Assembly: GCA_900542905.1 (NCBI GenBank) | Contig: UQPF01000006.1 | Coordinates: 1 to 64,000, forward strand | Length of the DNA: 64,000 bases | Origin: an uncultured Collinsella sp. | GTDB lineage: Bacteria; Actinomycetota; Coriobacteriia; Coriobacteriales; Coriobacteriaceae | Direction of reading: 5' to 3' | Shown: in pieces, positions 24,221 through 32,572 of the stretch | How the letters are laid out: the number at the start of each line of letters is the position of its first letter | How positions within the stretch are numbered: the first letter of the stretch is position 1 | Translations under genes and position numbers: made by a program | Notes under the pieces: generated by a model | Told to the model about the DNA's origin: nothing | The model's input: only the letters and a program-made list of their open reading frames with translations | The model's database searches: none

Positions 24221-24562
24221 ATGTCCGAGCCCGCAACCAATGCCGGCATGAACACGCTCGTCGCCGTGGCCATCGCCCCGTGCGGCACCGGCGATGAGCT
24301 ATCCGCCGAGGTCGCCGAGGTCGTGCGTGTCATTCGCGAGAGCGGCCTGCCCAACCGCACCACCTCCATGTTCACCGAGATCGAGGGCGACTGGGACGAG
24401 GTCATGCAGGTCGTGCGCGACGCAACCTTTGTGTTGGCGAGCAAGGGCATCCGCACCGAAGTCGTGCTCAAAGCCGATATTCGACCCGGATTTACCGACA
24501 CCATGACCGGCAAACTCGAGCGCATGGAAGCACAGATCAAAAAGCAGGAGGAAGCACGATGA
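24221..24562 (+). CDS. Thiamine-binding (YkoF/MTH1187-type) protein
   Basis: This 113-residue protein is of the thiamine-binding family, recognised from VAVAIAPCGTGDELSAEVAEVVRVIRESGL, TEIEGDWDEVMQVVRDAT and a C-terminal ferredoxin-like half. Members bind thiamine or its hydroxymethylpyrimidine part. It starts 3 bp after thiM and its stop overlaps the thiE start, so all three genes are co-translated. It probably acts in binding or passing on pyrimidine or thiamine in salvage. Confidence 0.85.
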   Translation: MSEPATNAGMNTLVAVAIAPCGTGDELSAEVAEVVRVIRESGLPNRTTSMFTEIEGDWDEVMQVVRDATFVLASKGIRTEVVLKADIRPGFTDTMTGKLERMEAQIKKQEEAR

Positions 24563-25254
24563 GCATCCGCGACAACCTTGATATCTCGGCCTATCTGGTA
24601 CTCGGCCCCGAAAACACGCTCGGGCGCCCCGTGGGCGATGTGGTGGCCCAGGCGCTCGACGCCGGCTTTACCTGCATCCAGGTGCGCTCCAAGGTGGCAA
24701 GCGCCCGCGAGATCATTGCGCTGACCGGCGACGCCGCGCAGGCAATCGCTCAGGCCGGCAAGACCGGTCAGGTCGCCTTGCTGATCGACGACCGTCTGGA
24801 CTGTGTGCTTGCCGCGCGCGAGCAGGGTATTGCTGTCGACGGTGTGCACGTGGGCCAAAGCGATATTCCCGTCGAGGTCTGTCGCAAGTTGCTGGGCCCC
24901 GACGCCATCGTGGGCCTTTCGGCCCGTTGCGAGGAGATGCTCGAGTACGTCAAGACCGCCGATATGAGTTTGGTCGACTACCTTGGCATCGGCCCACTCC
25001 ACGAGACCGAGACCAAGCGCGACTGCGGACGCGCGGCCGACGGCTCTATCATCACCAAGAGCTTTGAGGACCTGGCCGCGCTCCATGCGGCAAGCCCCGT
25101 GCCCATCGTGGTGGGCGGCGGCGTCAAGACGGCCGACCTTCCGCAGCTCAAGGCTACCGGCGTCGACGGCTTCTTTGTGGTGAGTGCCGTCTGCAGCGCC
25201 GATGACCCCTACGCCGCGGCCAAGGAGCTCGTAGACACCTGGCAGCAGGCATAG
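24559..25254 (+). CDS. thiE: Thiamine-phosphate synthase
   Basis: The 231-residue TIM barrel carries IQVRSKVASAREI (for the usual QLRxK), LIDDRLD for LINDRvd, GVHVGQSDIP, GLSARCEEML and a terminal VVGGGVKTADLPQL-GVDGFFVVSAV block. It joins hydroxymethylpyrimidine pyrophosphate to thiazole phosphate, the product of ThiM. ATG overlaps the stop of the preceding gene (ATGA). Last gene of the riboswitch operon. Confidence 0.95.
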   Translation: MSIRDNLDISAYLVLGPENTLGRPVGDVVAQALDAGFTCIQVRSKVASAREIIALTGDAAQAIAQAGKTGQVALLIDDRLDCVLAAREQGIAVDGVHVGQSDIPVEVCRKLLGPDAIVGLSARCEEMLEYVKTADMSLVDYLGIGPLHETETKRDCGRAADGSIITKSFEDLAALHAASPVPIVVGGGVKTADLPQLKATGVDGFFVVSAVCSADDPYAAAKELVDTWQQA

Positions 25255-25300
25255 GCATAAGCCGAGCAGTTGCTCCGCGGCCCCATAACTTCAGCAATGG

Positions 25301-25343
25301 AAAACGCATCCCAGTTTGGACGTCCATTCTGGGATGCGCTTTC
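25301..25343. terminator. Bidirectional terminator between thiE and patatin genes
   Basis: AAAACGCATCCCAG pairs with CTGGGATGCGCTTT between two convergent genes. Confidence 0.8.
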
Positions 25344-25366
25344 CGCTGAGCACGCGGCAGTTTGCC

Positions 25367-26236
25367 CTACTCTGCCAGATATGCCTCCAGTGCCGGCAAG
25401 GTCGCCTCCGCATCGCGGCGACCAATCTGGTAGATGCGTTCAAGTTCATCGGGCTCGCGGCACAGCGACGGCACCTTCACCGATTCGCTCGGCCGCACCA
25501 CAAAGACCTCGCCGGCAGCCTCACGACGTGCCAAGTCATCGAGCGTGGCATTGTAGACCTCATGCCGATGCTCGAGCGCTGCAACAAACTCCGGGTAGTG
25601 ACGGAACACGCGCCGCAGCATGGGCATCACGCTGTTGGGTTGCTTCACAAAGCCCGCCGGCTGCGTGAGTACCACGATATTGCGGTCATACCCCTGCGCA
25701 AACAACCAAGCGCTGGGAATGGAATCAGCCACGCCACCATCCAGATACTTATGCCCGCCAATAGCAACGGGACGCGTCGCCACGGGAATCGCCGATGACG
25801 CCCGAATCCACTCGATATCCCTCTCATCGCCATAGGGCAGGTCGTGGTAGACGGCCTTGCCCGTCTCGATATCGGTACACACGCACGTAAACCGCATAGG
25901 GCAGGCGCGATATGTCTCCAGGTCGATGGGATCGCGCTCGATGGGCACCTCGTGATAGGCAAAATCGGCATTGAACATGTCGCCGGTTCGCAACCAGCTG
26001 GTCACGCTCGCATAGCGCTTGTCGGCACAATAGGCCTTGTTGTAGCGAATGGCGCGCCCGATCTGGCGCGATTTAAAGTTGTAGCCAAACGCCGCGCCCG
26101 CCGAGACACCCACCATATGGTCGCAGGTCAAACCGTGCTCCATCCAAACGTCGAGCACGCCCGCCGTATACATACCGCGGTAGCCGCCTCCCTCGAGCGC
26201 AAGCCCCACCGTGTGCGTCGTATCCGGTTGTGCCAT
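25367..26236 (-). CDS. Patatin-like phospholipase (RssA/YjjU type)
   Basis: ATG 26236 behind GGAGA gives 289 residues. GGGYRG (16-21) is the oxyanion loop, GVSAG (43-47) holds Ser45 and DGG (166-168) holds Asp166, the complete Ser-Asp dyad of patatin lipases. There is no signal peptide or membrane span. The enzyme probably hydrolyses acyl esters of membrane lipids from the inside. An open frame upstream of the ATG has no ribosome site. Confidence 0.88.
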   Translation of the reverse strand: MAQPDTTHTVGLALEGGGYRGMYTAGVLDVWMEHGLTCDHMVGVSAGAAFGYNFKSRQIGRAIRYNKAYCADKRYASVTSWLRTGDMFNADFAYHEVPIERDPIDLETYRACPMRFTCVCTDIETGKAVYHDLPYGDERDIEWIRASSAIPVATRPVAIGGHKYLDGGVADSIPSAWLFAQGYDRNIVVLTQPAGFVKQPNSVMPMLRRVFRHYPEFVAALEHRHEVYNATLDDLARREAAGEVFVVRPSESVKVPSLCREPDELERIYQIGRRDAEATLPALEAYLAE

Positions 26237-26359
26237 GCGACCATCTCCGTTCCTGCGTTTTAAACCGGGACAAGTATACCCGTCAACATATATCGTCCCA
26301 GTCGCATTTTTATCGAACATCGCATCGTCGCGCTACCGCTTGTCGAATAATAGCCGCCC

Positions 26360-26661
26360 ACAGCATGTGCACCCATATCCCCGCACTCGAGGAAAGCGGC
26401 TTTATGGTGACGCTCGACAAGCACATTTGGCAGATTGCACCCGTCGACGGCGATCAAGGCCGCAGCACGCAGATCATTTCATCGATGCTCGAAATGGCGC
26501 AGTCGCTCCATCTGCCGGTCGTGGTCGAAGGCGTCGAGACAAATGAGCAGGCGAACGTGCTACGGCAAATGGGCGCCCGCGACGCCCAGGGCTTCCTCTA
26601 CTACCGCCCCATGCCAGCGAAGGATTTTGAGGCATTGCTCGATGGTGGCAATAACAACTGA
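26360..26661 (+). pseudogene. Broken EAL-domain (c-di-GMP phosphodiesterase) remnant
   Basis: In one frame the sequence starts with HIPALEESGFMVTLDKHIWQ, which matches the beginning of an EAL domain. It then jumps straight to STQIISSMLEMAQSLHLPVVVEGVETNEQ and MGARDAQGFLYYRPMP, which match its end. The middle part with the EAL motif, metal ligands and DFG-like loop is missing. The junction is near 26440. No ribosome site is evident. It lies just upstream of the diguanylate cyclase gene, so it may be what is left of a larger GGDEF-EAL gene. Confidence 0.7.
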
Positions 26662-26719
26662 TACGCTCGCGCGCAAAACACCACCGCCGAAGGGGGAATT
26701 TGCCTCCATTAGTTAACTT

Positions 26720-26750
26720 ATATCCCCAATTCAAACCGAATTGGGGATAT
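26720..26750. promoter_or_regulatory. Inverted repeat ahead of the diguanylate cyclase gene
   Basis: ATATCCCCAATT-N7-AATTGGGGATAT has perfect 12-bp arms and lies 39 bp upstream of the start codon. Operator or terminator function is undecided. Confidence 0.5.
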
Positions 26751-26788
26751 GATACAAACCGCTGTTCCACCCAAGGAGGTTATCCATC

Positions 26789-28318
26789 ATGAACGAATCA
26801 TATCGCCTGGGCGAGCAATCGATTATTGCCTATCTTCAGCGACTTGCGAATGGCATCTCGACCGCCGAACTCGATGTTGCCGCGCTGCCTGCTGAGCTAC
26901 GCGCCGTTGGCGAGCAACTGCAAAAGACGCACGCCATCCTGCAGCAAGAGCGCCGGCTGCTTGAGAGCAACGCCTATATCGACCCGCTCACCAACTTGGG
27001 CAACCGCAACGGATTCGACCGTCACGTCGAGCAACTCTGGCACAAAGGCGACCCCTTCACCTGCGCCTATATTGACATCGACCATCTCAAACATTGCAAT
27101 GATAGGTTTGGCCACGCCGAAGGCAATCGCTATATTCTGGGCATCTGCCGCACGCTCTCCGAAACCATGGAGCACGATGAGATGCTGTTCCGTATCGGTG
27201 GAGACGAGTTTGTGCTTATCTCGCTCTCCGCAAACGAGACTGAACTCGAGCAGCGCTTGGAGCAGGTACGTGCTGGGCTGATCGAGGCGAGCTCAGGTGG
27301 CAAGGCGCCCATGATCGGCAGCTTTAGTTTTGGCTGCTCGCGCGTCGATCCACTTGCCGGCGACACGCGTCGCCAGATGACGATGGATGCCGATCGCAAG
27401 ATGTATCGCTATAAGCTTATGCATCGTGTGCAGCGACCGAAAGACGATGACGCGCCGCAACGCCCAATCGTCGATCAGCTTCCCTGCAACGACCGGGTGT
27501 TCCAAGCGATCTCCATGAGCTCCGAGACGCGCTATCCCTTTATCCTCAATCTCGATACGGGCGAATCGCAATGGTCGGTTAACGCCGTGCGCGATTTTGA
27601 CCTGCCCTCCCAGCACCCTTTTAACTCACTCGACATGTGGCTCGCCCGCGTTCATCCCGAAGACCGCGACAACGTACGCGCCGAGCTCGACATGGTGATA
27701 AACAGCACGTGGCACTTCCACTACATGCAGTATCGCGTAATGGATGCCACCGGAACGTACGTGCTTTGTGACTGCACGGGCTACCGCTTGGACGGCACCG
27801 ATACCGAGCCCAGCATGTATGTGGGCATTATCGTCAACCGAAGCCTAGCGGATACGACCGACTCGGTAACGGGCCTGGGCGATGTCCACGCACTGGTCAA
27901 CGCTATTGGAGAGATGCGCCACGTGCCGCACGAGGCAGGCTTAATTGCCATTAAGGTCGACGATATCGCCGAGGTCAATGCCCGCTTTGGATTCGATGCA
28001 GGCGACCGCGTGCTCGCCGAAAGCGCCGCCTGCCTCATGGATTGTTCGCGCGGCAAGGGCCGCCTGTTCCGCTCGACGGGGCCGATGTTCGTGGCACTCT
28101 TCGATGAGCTCGGCCCCGAGGCGATCGACGAGATCGCAAGCGACATCGAACGGTTCCTGGGTTCTCCCGTGCTCATCGGCTCGCTTGAATATCAGCCGCC
28201 CATTCGCGTGGCCACGCTCCATCTGGACGGCGTCGACCGTCAGCCCGTTTCCATTTTGAACGAGCTCAAAGCGTTGCTCGGGAAAGCCGTGCAGGTGCCA
28301 GGTACCAAACTGGATTAA
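26789..28318 (+). CDS. GGDEF-PAS-degenerate GGDEF protein (diguanylate cyclase)
   Basis: This 509-residue cytoplasmic protein starts behind AAGGAGG. A helical region (1-60) leads into a GGDEF domain with the canonical GGDEF at 137-141, DPLTNLGNRNGFD before it and IDIDHLKHCNDRFGH for the metal site, so c-di-GMP synthesis is likely. A PAS-like domain (about 235-355, FILNLDTGESQWS to YRLDG) follows, then a second GGDEF-like domain (about 365-500). In the second, the signature position reads STGPMF, so it is probably only a binding or regulatory unit. The order is unusual, with the catalytic domain first. The neighbouring EAL remnant suggests the local phosphodiesterase was lost. Confidence 0.88.
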   Translation: MNESYRLGEQSIIAYLQRLANGISTAELDVAALPAELRAVGEQLQKTHAILQQERRLLESNAYIDPLTNLGNRNGFDRHVEQLWHKGDPFTCAYIDIDHLKHCNDRFGHAEGNRYILGICRTLSETMEHDEMLFRIGGDEFVLISLSANETELEQRLEQVRAGLIEASSGGKAPMIGSFSFGCSRVDPLAGDTRRQMTMDADRKMYRYKLMHRVQRPKDDDAPQRPIVDQLPCNDRVFQAISMSSETRYPFILNLDTGESQWSVNAVRDFDLPSQHPFNSLDMWLARVHPEDRDNVRAELDMVINSTWHFHYMQYRVMDATGTYVLCDCTGYRLDGTDTEPSMYVGIIVNRSLADTTDSVTGLGDVHALVNAIGEMRHVPHEAGLIAIKVDDIAEVNARFGFDAGDRVLAESAACLMDCSRGKGRLFRSTGPMFVALFDELGPEAIDEIASDIERFLGSPVLIGSLEYQPPIRVATLHLDGVDRQPVSILNELKALLGKAVQVPGTKLD

Positions 28319-28392
28319 CGCCGCGCCCGCGCCGCCTCCCCCATCGTGCGATAATCCTCTGCAGAAGTCACCAAAAGCAGAGGGAGTTTGTG

Positions 28393-29016
28393 ATGAAGGT
28401 TCTTTTAGTCAATGGCAGCCCCAAGGCAAACGGCAACACTGCCCGCGCACTCGCCGAGATCGCAGAGCAGCTCAATGCCGAAGGCATTGATACCGAGGTG
28501 TTTCAGCTAGGCGCCAAGCCCATTCGCGATTGCATCGGTTGCGGCCAGTGTGGCAAACTTGGCGGTCGCTGCACCTTTGACGATGACGTGGTGAACGAGC
28601 TGATCGCTGCCGCCGAGCAGGCAGATGGCTTTGTCTTTGGCTCGCCCGTCTACTATGCGCACCCCAGCGGACGCATCCTTTCGGCCCTCGATCGCGCATT
28701 CTATGCCGGCAGCAAAGCCTTTGCACACAAGCCGGGTGCTGCCGTCGCCGTTGCCCGTCGCGGCGGCACGTCGACCACCTTCGACGTGCTCAATAAGTAC
28801 TTCACCATCAACCAGATGCCCGTGGTTGCTTCCACGTACTGGAACAACGTGTTTGGCGCCATGCCGGGCGAGGCCGCCCAGGACGCCGAGGGCCTGGCCA
28901 CCATGCGCAACATCGGCAAGAACATGGCCTGGCTCCTGCATTGTATCGAGGCAGGACAGGCCGCCGGCATCGAAGCCCCCGAAGCCGATCGCGAGCGCAC
29001 CAACTTCATCAGGTAG
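28393..29016 (+). CDS. NADPH-dependent FMN reductase / iron-sulfur flavoprotein-like
   Basis: From ATG 28393 (GAGGGAG upstream) it has 207 residues. VNGSPKANGNTARAL is the phosphate-binding loop of flavodoxin-fold FMN proteins. CIGCGQCGKLGGRCTFDDD provides a Cys cluster typical of this NAD(P)H:FMN reductase group, and FGSPVYYAHPSG completes the FMN site. It probably reduces flavin or quinone-like substrates. An 18-bp gap separates it from the Spx/ArsC-like gene, so the two are probably co-transcribed. Confidence 0.88.
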   Translation: MKVLLVNGSPKANGNTARALAEIAEQLNAEGIDTEVFQLGAKPIRDCIGCGQCGKLGGRCTFDDDVVNELIAAAEQADGFVFGSPVYYAHPSGRILSALDRAFYAGSKAFAHKPGAAVAVARRGGTSTTFDVLNKYFTINQMPVVASTYWNNVFGAMPGEAAQDAEGLATMRNIGKNMAWLLHCIEAGQAAGIEAPEADRERTNFIR

Positions 29017-29033
29017 AACGGCGGAACAAATAC

Positions 29034-29375
29034 ATGAACGTGCAAATTTTTGGCACCAAGAAGTCCTTCGACACCAAGAAGGCACAGCGTTATTTTAAGG
29101 AGCGCCGCATTAAGGTGCAGTTTATCGACCTTAAGGAAAAGGAGATGAGCAAGGGCGAGCTCACGAGCGTGATGCAGGCGGTCGGCGGTATCGACAAGCT
29201 GCTCAACCCCAAAGCCAAGGACGAGGAAACGCTCGCACTCATCCAGCACCTCACCTCTAGCCAGCGCTTCGACAAGCTACTCGAGAATCAGCAGGTCTTG
29301 GCCGAGCCCATCGTGCGCAACGGCAAAAAGGCCACCGTCGGTTATTGCCCCGATGTATGGGGAGCCTGGGAGTAG
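29034..29375 (+). CDS. ArsC/Spx/YffB-fold protein without the catalytic Cys
   Basis: The 113-residue protein has the thioredoxin-like fold of the ArsC/Spx group: MNVQIFGTKKSFDTKKAQRYFKE, DLKEKEMSKGEL, LLNPKAK and a C-terminal IVRNGKKATVGY. Aligned on the KA of the first helix, the reactive Cys is Ser11 and the second Cys of Spx is Thr14. The only Cys is near the C-terminus (GYCPDVW). It is unlikely to be an arsenate reductase and may be a binding or adaptor protein. It follows the flavoprotein gene by 18 bp. Confidence 0.8.
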   Translation: MNVQIFGTKKSFDTKKAQRYFKERRIKVQFIDLKEKEMSKGELTSVMQAVGGIDKLLNPKAKDEETLALIQHLTSSQRFDKLLENQQVLAEPIVRNGKKATVGYCPDVWGAWE

Positions 29376-29461
29376 CCTGTGTTATTTGCCAGCGCGTGGG
29401 TATAAGAGCAGGCGTTTGGCATATGATTCAACTGTAAGCCATGTCTAACAAAGGAGGGCAC

Positions 29462-30592
29462 ATGCCCAACAAACCCGTAAAGATCATCATGCTTACCGGA
29501 TACCTCGGTGCCGGCAAGACCACATTGCTCAACCACATCCTCGCCAACGACGGCGGCATCCGCGCCGCCGTGATCGTCAACGATATCGGCGAGATCAACG
29601 TCGATGCCAGCCTCATCGCCGACGGCGGCCTTTCCGAGACCGACGACCTCATCCCGCTCACCAACGGCTGCATCTGCTGCACGCTTTCGGACGACCTTGC
29701 CAACCAGCTGCAGGGCATCGCCGATTCGGGCGACTTCGATTACATCATCATCGAGGCCTCGGGCATTTGCGAGCCCATCCCCATCGCTTACACCATCTCG
29801 AGCTTCTGCGACGAGGCCAAGGTGGGCGGCGAGCCTAAACTTGCGCTCGACAACATCGTGGCCGTGGTCGACTGCGCCCGTATGTACGACGAGTTCAACG
29901 GCGGTCGCGACCTGCTGGCTGAGGATATCGACGAGGACGACATCGAAAGCCTGCTCATCCAGCAGATCGAGTTCTGCTCCACACTGATCCTCAACAAGAC
30001 CGATACTGTGAGCCCCAAGCAGATCGCCGAGCTCAAGGCCATCGTGCGCAGCCTGCAGAAGGACGCCGTGATCGTCGAGGCCCAAAACGGCGAGGTCCCC
30101 ATGGAGGAGCTGCTCGACACCGACCGCTTCGACTTTATGCGCGCCTACAACTCCGCCGCCTGGATCGAGGCCATGGAGCATCCCGAGGAGCACGACGACC
30201 CCGAGGTGCTCGAGTACGACATCGAGACCTTTGTTTACTCGCGCCGCAAGCCGTTTGACCTGCAGAAGTTCACCAATTTTGTTGAGCAGGAGTGGCCCGA
30301 CGAGGTCATTCGCGTCAAGGGTCCGCTGTGGCAGACCGGCAATCCGGACATGTGTTACATGTTTGAGCAGGCCGGCCACCAGATGCGCCTGATGGAGAAC
30401 GGCCTGTTCGTTGACTCGGCGCCCGAGGGCGAGAAGCAGAAGATCATCGACGAGAACCCCGAGATCATGCAGATTTGGGACGACGAGACGGGCGACCGCA
30501 TGACGAGCCTGTGCATCATCGGCCGTCACATGGACAAGGATGCGCTCATCGCCTCCCTCGATGCCTGCCTGACCGACTGGCACCGCGCCTAG
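29462..30592 (+). CDS. CobW/YjiA-type G3E GTPase (metal chaperone)
   Basis: ATG 29462 follows AAAGGAGGG; an ATG 21 bp upstream would place the ribosome site inside the gene. The product has 376 residues. GYLGAGKTTLLNH (13-25) is the P-loop, NGCICCTL with Cys70, Cys72 and Cys73 is the CxCC metal-binding motif, and NKTD is the guanine-specificity motif. The C-terminal CobW domain has RRKPFDLQKF. The family inserts or delivers zinc, cobalt or nickel to client enzymes. The client is not evident here. A terminator follows at 30632. Confidence 0.92.
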   Translation: MPNKPVKIIMLTGYLGAGKTTLLNHILANDGGIRAAVIVNDIGEINVDASLIADGGLSETDDLIPLTNGCICCTLSDDLANQLQGIADSGDFDYIIIEASGICEPIPIAYTISSFCDEAKVGGEPKLALDNIVAVVDCARMYDEFNGGRDLLAEDIDEDDIESLLIQQIEFCSTLILNKTDTVSPKQIAELKAIVRSLQKDAVIVEAQNGEVPMEELLDTDRFDFMRAYNSAAWIEAMEHPEEHDDPEVLEYDIETFVYSRRKPFDLQKFTNFVEQEWPDEVIRVKGPLWQTGNPDMCYMFEQAGHQMRLMENGLFVDSAPEGEKQKIIDENPEIMQIWDDETGDRMTSLCIIGRHMDKDALIASLDACLTDWHRA

Positions 30593-30631
30593 GTTTATCC
30601 AAGCGGGCATTTTTCCGCCTACGTAACCGCC

Positions 30632-30667
30632 AAACCACCACGAAGGTGCTCTTCGTGGTGGTTTTTC
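30632..30667 (+). terminator. Terminator after the CobW-type gene
   Basis: AAACCACCACGAAG pairs with CTTCGTGGTGGTTT around GTGCT and ends in TTTTT. Confidence 0.9.
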
Positions 30668-30687
30668 GTTCTGAGCCAAGGAGATTC

Positions 30688-31287
30688 ATGTTCAACATTG
30701 TGCTGTATGCGCCCGAGATTCCGGCCAATACGGGCAATATCGGCCGCACCTGCGTGGTCACCGGCGCCCGCCTGCATCTGGTGGAGCCGCTGGGGTTTTC
30801 GCTCGATGACAAGACGGTACTTCGCGCCGGCCTGGGCTACTGGCAAAACTTGGACGTGACGACCTATGCCGGCTGGGAGGATTTCCTTGCGCGCAACGGC
30901 CTCTCCCCTGCCGACGAGCGCCTGCATCTGCTGACCAAAAAGGCACGCCGCACCTATGCGCAGAGTACCTACCGCGATGGAGACTACTTGGTCTTTGGCA
31001 GCGAGAGCTCGGGCATTCCCGAGCCACTGCTTGCCGCGGCGTCCGAGCGCTGCGAGCGCATCCCGATGCTGCGCGATTGTGACTCACTCGATAACGCCGA
31101 GGCCTGGGAAGCCCACGAGGAATCGCTGGGACATACCGAGGACAGCCACGAGGCCATCCTTCGGCAGGATATCTGCGGCAACTTCGTCAATCCCGACGAC
31201 TACCGCATCAGTGCACTCAACCTCTCCAACAGCGCCGTCATCGTCCTCTACGAGGCGCTACGACAAACGGGCTTTGCAGGGATGTGA
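30688..31287 (+). CDS. trmL: tRNA (cytidine/uridine-34-2'-O)-methyltransferase with insertion
   Basis: MFNIVLYAPEIPANTGNIGRTC and LHLVEPLGFSLDDK are the start of TrmL. FGSESSGIPEPLL and LNLSNSAVIVLYEALRQ are the SPOUT knot motifs that bind S-adenosylmethionine. The enzyme methylates the ribose of the wobble base in leucine tRNAs. At 199 residues it is longer than the usual ~155. The extra segment (about residues 130-175, acidic, DSLDNAEAWEAHEESLGHTE) lies inside the knot before the final NLSN motif. An AAGGAGA precedes the ATG. The TGA stop is within a palindromic repeat. Confidence 0.88.
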   Translation: MFNIVLYAPEIPANTGNIGRTCVVTGARLHLVEPLGFSLDDKTVLRAGLGYWQNLDVTTYAGWEDFLARNGLSPADERLHLLTKKARRTYAQSTYRDGDYLVFGSESSGIPEPLLAAASERCERIPMLRDCDSLDNAEAWEAHEESLGHTEDSHEAILRQDICGNFVNPDDYRISALNLSNSAVIVLYEALRQTGFAGM

Positions 31288-31312
31288 CAAAGGAGCTGTC
31301 CCTTTGTCACAT
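31282..31312. repeat. GGGAC-family palindrome at the trmL stop
   Basis: ATGTGACAAAGGA pairs with TCCCTTTGTCACAT around GCTG, with a one-base bulge. The trmL stop codon is inside the left arm. Confidence 0.65.
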
Positions 31313-31431
31313 TCAAGCGCCACGCCGATGGCACACACGCCTAATTGTTGTTCTAGATAAAGAGCCCTCACTTTTAATCAGAATTAACTAAAGTAAAATG
31401 AAGTTAAACGGCGGTGTGAAAGGAGAGCTAC

Positions 31432-32520
31432 GTGGAATATCTCGAGAACCCGTTTACCCCCAGTTTTGGTGAGGTTCCTGCCCATCTCGCTGGCAGACAA
31501 CAGATTATTCGGGATTTGGACCGTGCCTTCTTGAGTCAGCGCAGGCGCCCAGAATTGACCTCGATCTTCTCAGGCGCGCGTGGAACCGGTAAAACCGCTC
31601 TCATGTCGTCGCTCGCGACAAGGGCGGAATCCCACGGCTGGATAGCCGTAAAGACGACCGCGCTCCCGGGAATGCTTGAGGAAATCGAGTTCGGGGCGAA
31701 ACGTGCTGCCGGCCATCTTATCGACCCGTCTAAGAACTTCGAAGTCACCGGTCTCGGAATTGCACCGCTCGGCAGCGTCGAGGTCAATCGCGTTCACGAT
31801 GCTTCAACCTGGCGTTATCGCATGAGCGACATCATCGACCAGCTCAACGAGGCGGGCACCGGTCTGCTCGTCACGGTTGACGAGGTGGATCCGACACTCG
31901 ACGAGATGATCCAACTCGCAGCCACGTATCAGCACTTTGTGACCGATGGGAAACGCGTCGCCTTGCTTATGGCGGGACTTCCCAACAACGTCTCTACGTT
32001 GCTGAACCACAAGACGGTCTCGTTCCTTCGCCGCGCCCAACAATATCATCTGGGTCGCATTGCCGACTATGACGTACGCGAAGCCTTGATTCGCACAATC
32101 CAGGAAAACGATCGCCTGGCAGATGCTGAGGGAATCGATAGAGCCGTTCGCTCGATCTCTGGATTTCCCTTCCTATTGCAACTCGTAGGTTACCGTGCCT
32201 GGGATCTCACAAGCGATTCGAAGGAAATCTCGTCACGCGACTTTGACCTGGGAATCAAAATCGCGCACGACGAGATGGACGACCGAATCCTCGCGGCAAC
32301 CTATCGGGAACTCACTGCAGAGGACAAGCGATTCCTCATCGCCATGCTCGATGACGAGGAAGAGTCCACCACCGCTGACCTTGTCGAGCGCCTTAAGCGT
32401 TCGCCGCAGCAGGTCTCCCGCTACCGACGCCGCATGATAGACGCCGGCATCATCGGGAAGCGAGGACGAGGGCTCGTCGCATTTGAATTGCCATTCTTCC
32501 GCGACTATCTCGCAGCCTAA
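31432..32520 (+). CDS. Stand-alone AAA-type ATPase, copy 1
   Basis: GTG 31432 behind AAGGAGA gives 362 residues. Walker A is GARGTGKT (48-55), Walker B LLVTVDE (Asp150-Glu151), then AGLPNNVSTLL and SFLRRAQQ, and a C-terminal winged helix (about 310-360, TTADLVERLKRSPQQVSRYRRRM). The layout fits archaeal-type ORC/Cdc6-like or STAND ATPases that are often annotated only as ATP-binding proteins. AGLP and FLRRAQQ are shared with the ATPase at 35079-36197, so the two are paralogues. Its promoter region is AT-rich, unlike the surroundings. Function is unknown; sensing or DNA-linked activity is an inference. Confidence 0.8.
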   Translation: MEYLENPFTPSFGEVPAHLAGRQQIIRDLDRAFLSQRRRPELTSIFSGARGTGKTALMSSLATRAESHGWIAVKTTALPGMLEEIEFGAKRAAGHLIDPSKNFEVTGLGIAPLGSVEVNRVHDASTWRYRMSDIIDQLNEAGTGLLVTVDEVDPTLDEMIQLAATYQHFVTDGKRVALLMAGLPNNVSTLLNHKTVSFLRRAQQYHLGRIADYDVREALIRTIQENDRLADAEGIDRAVRSISGFPFLLQLVGYRAWDLTSDSKEISSRDFDLGIKIAHDEMDDRILAATYRELTAEDKRFLIAMLDDEEESTTADLVERLKRSPQQVSRYRRRMIDAGIIGKRGRGLVAFELPFFRDYLAA

Positions 32521-32537
32521 TGCGTGAAATAGGCATC

Positions 32538-32570
32538 AATGAGGCAAAGGGACTGTCCCTTTGCCTCATT
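32538..32570. repeat. GGGAC-family palindrome between convergent genes
   Basis: Perfect 16-bp arms (AATGAGGCAAAGGGAC and complement) around a single T. It separates the AAA ATPase and UvrA-like genes and may serve as a bidirectional terminator. Confidence 0.75.
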
Positions 32571-32572
32571 GT

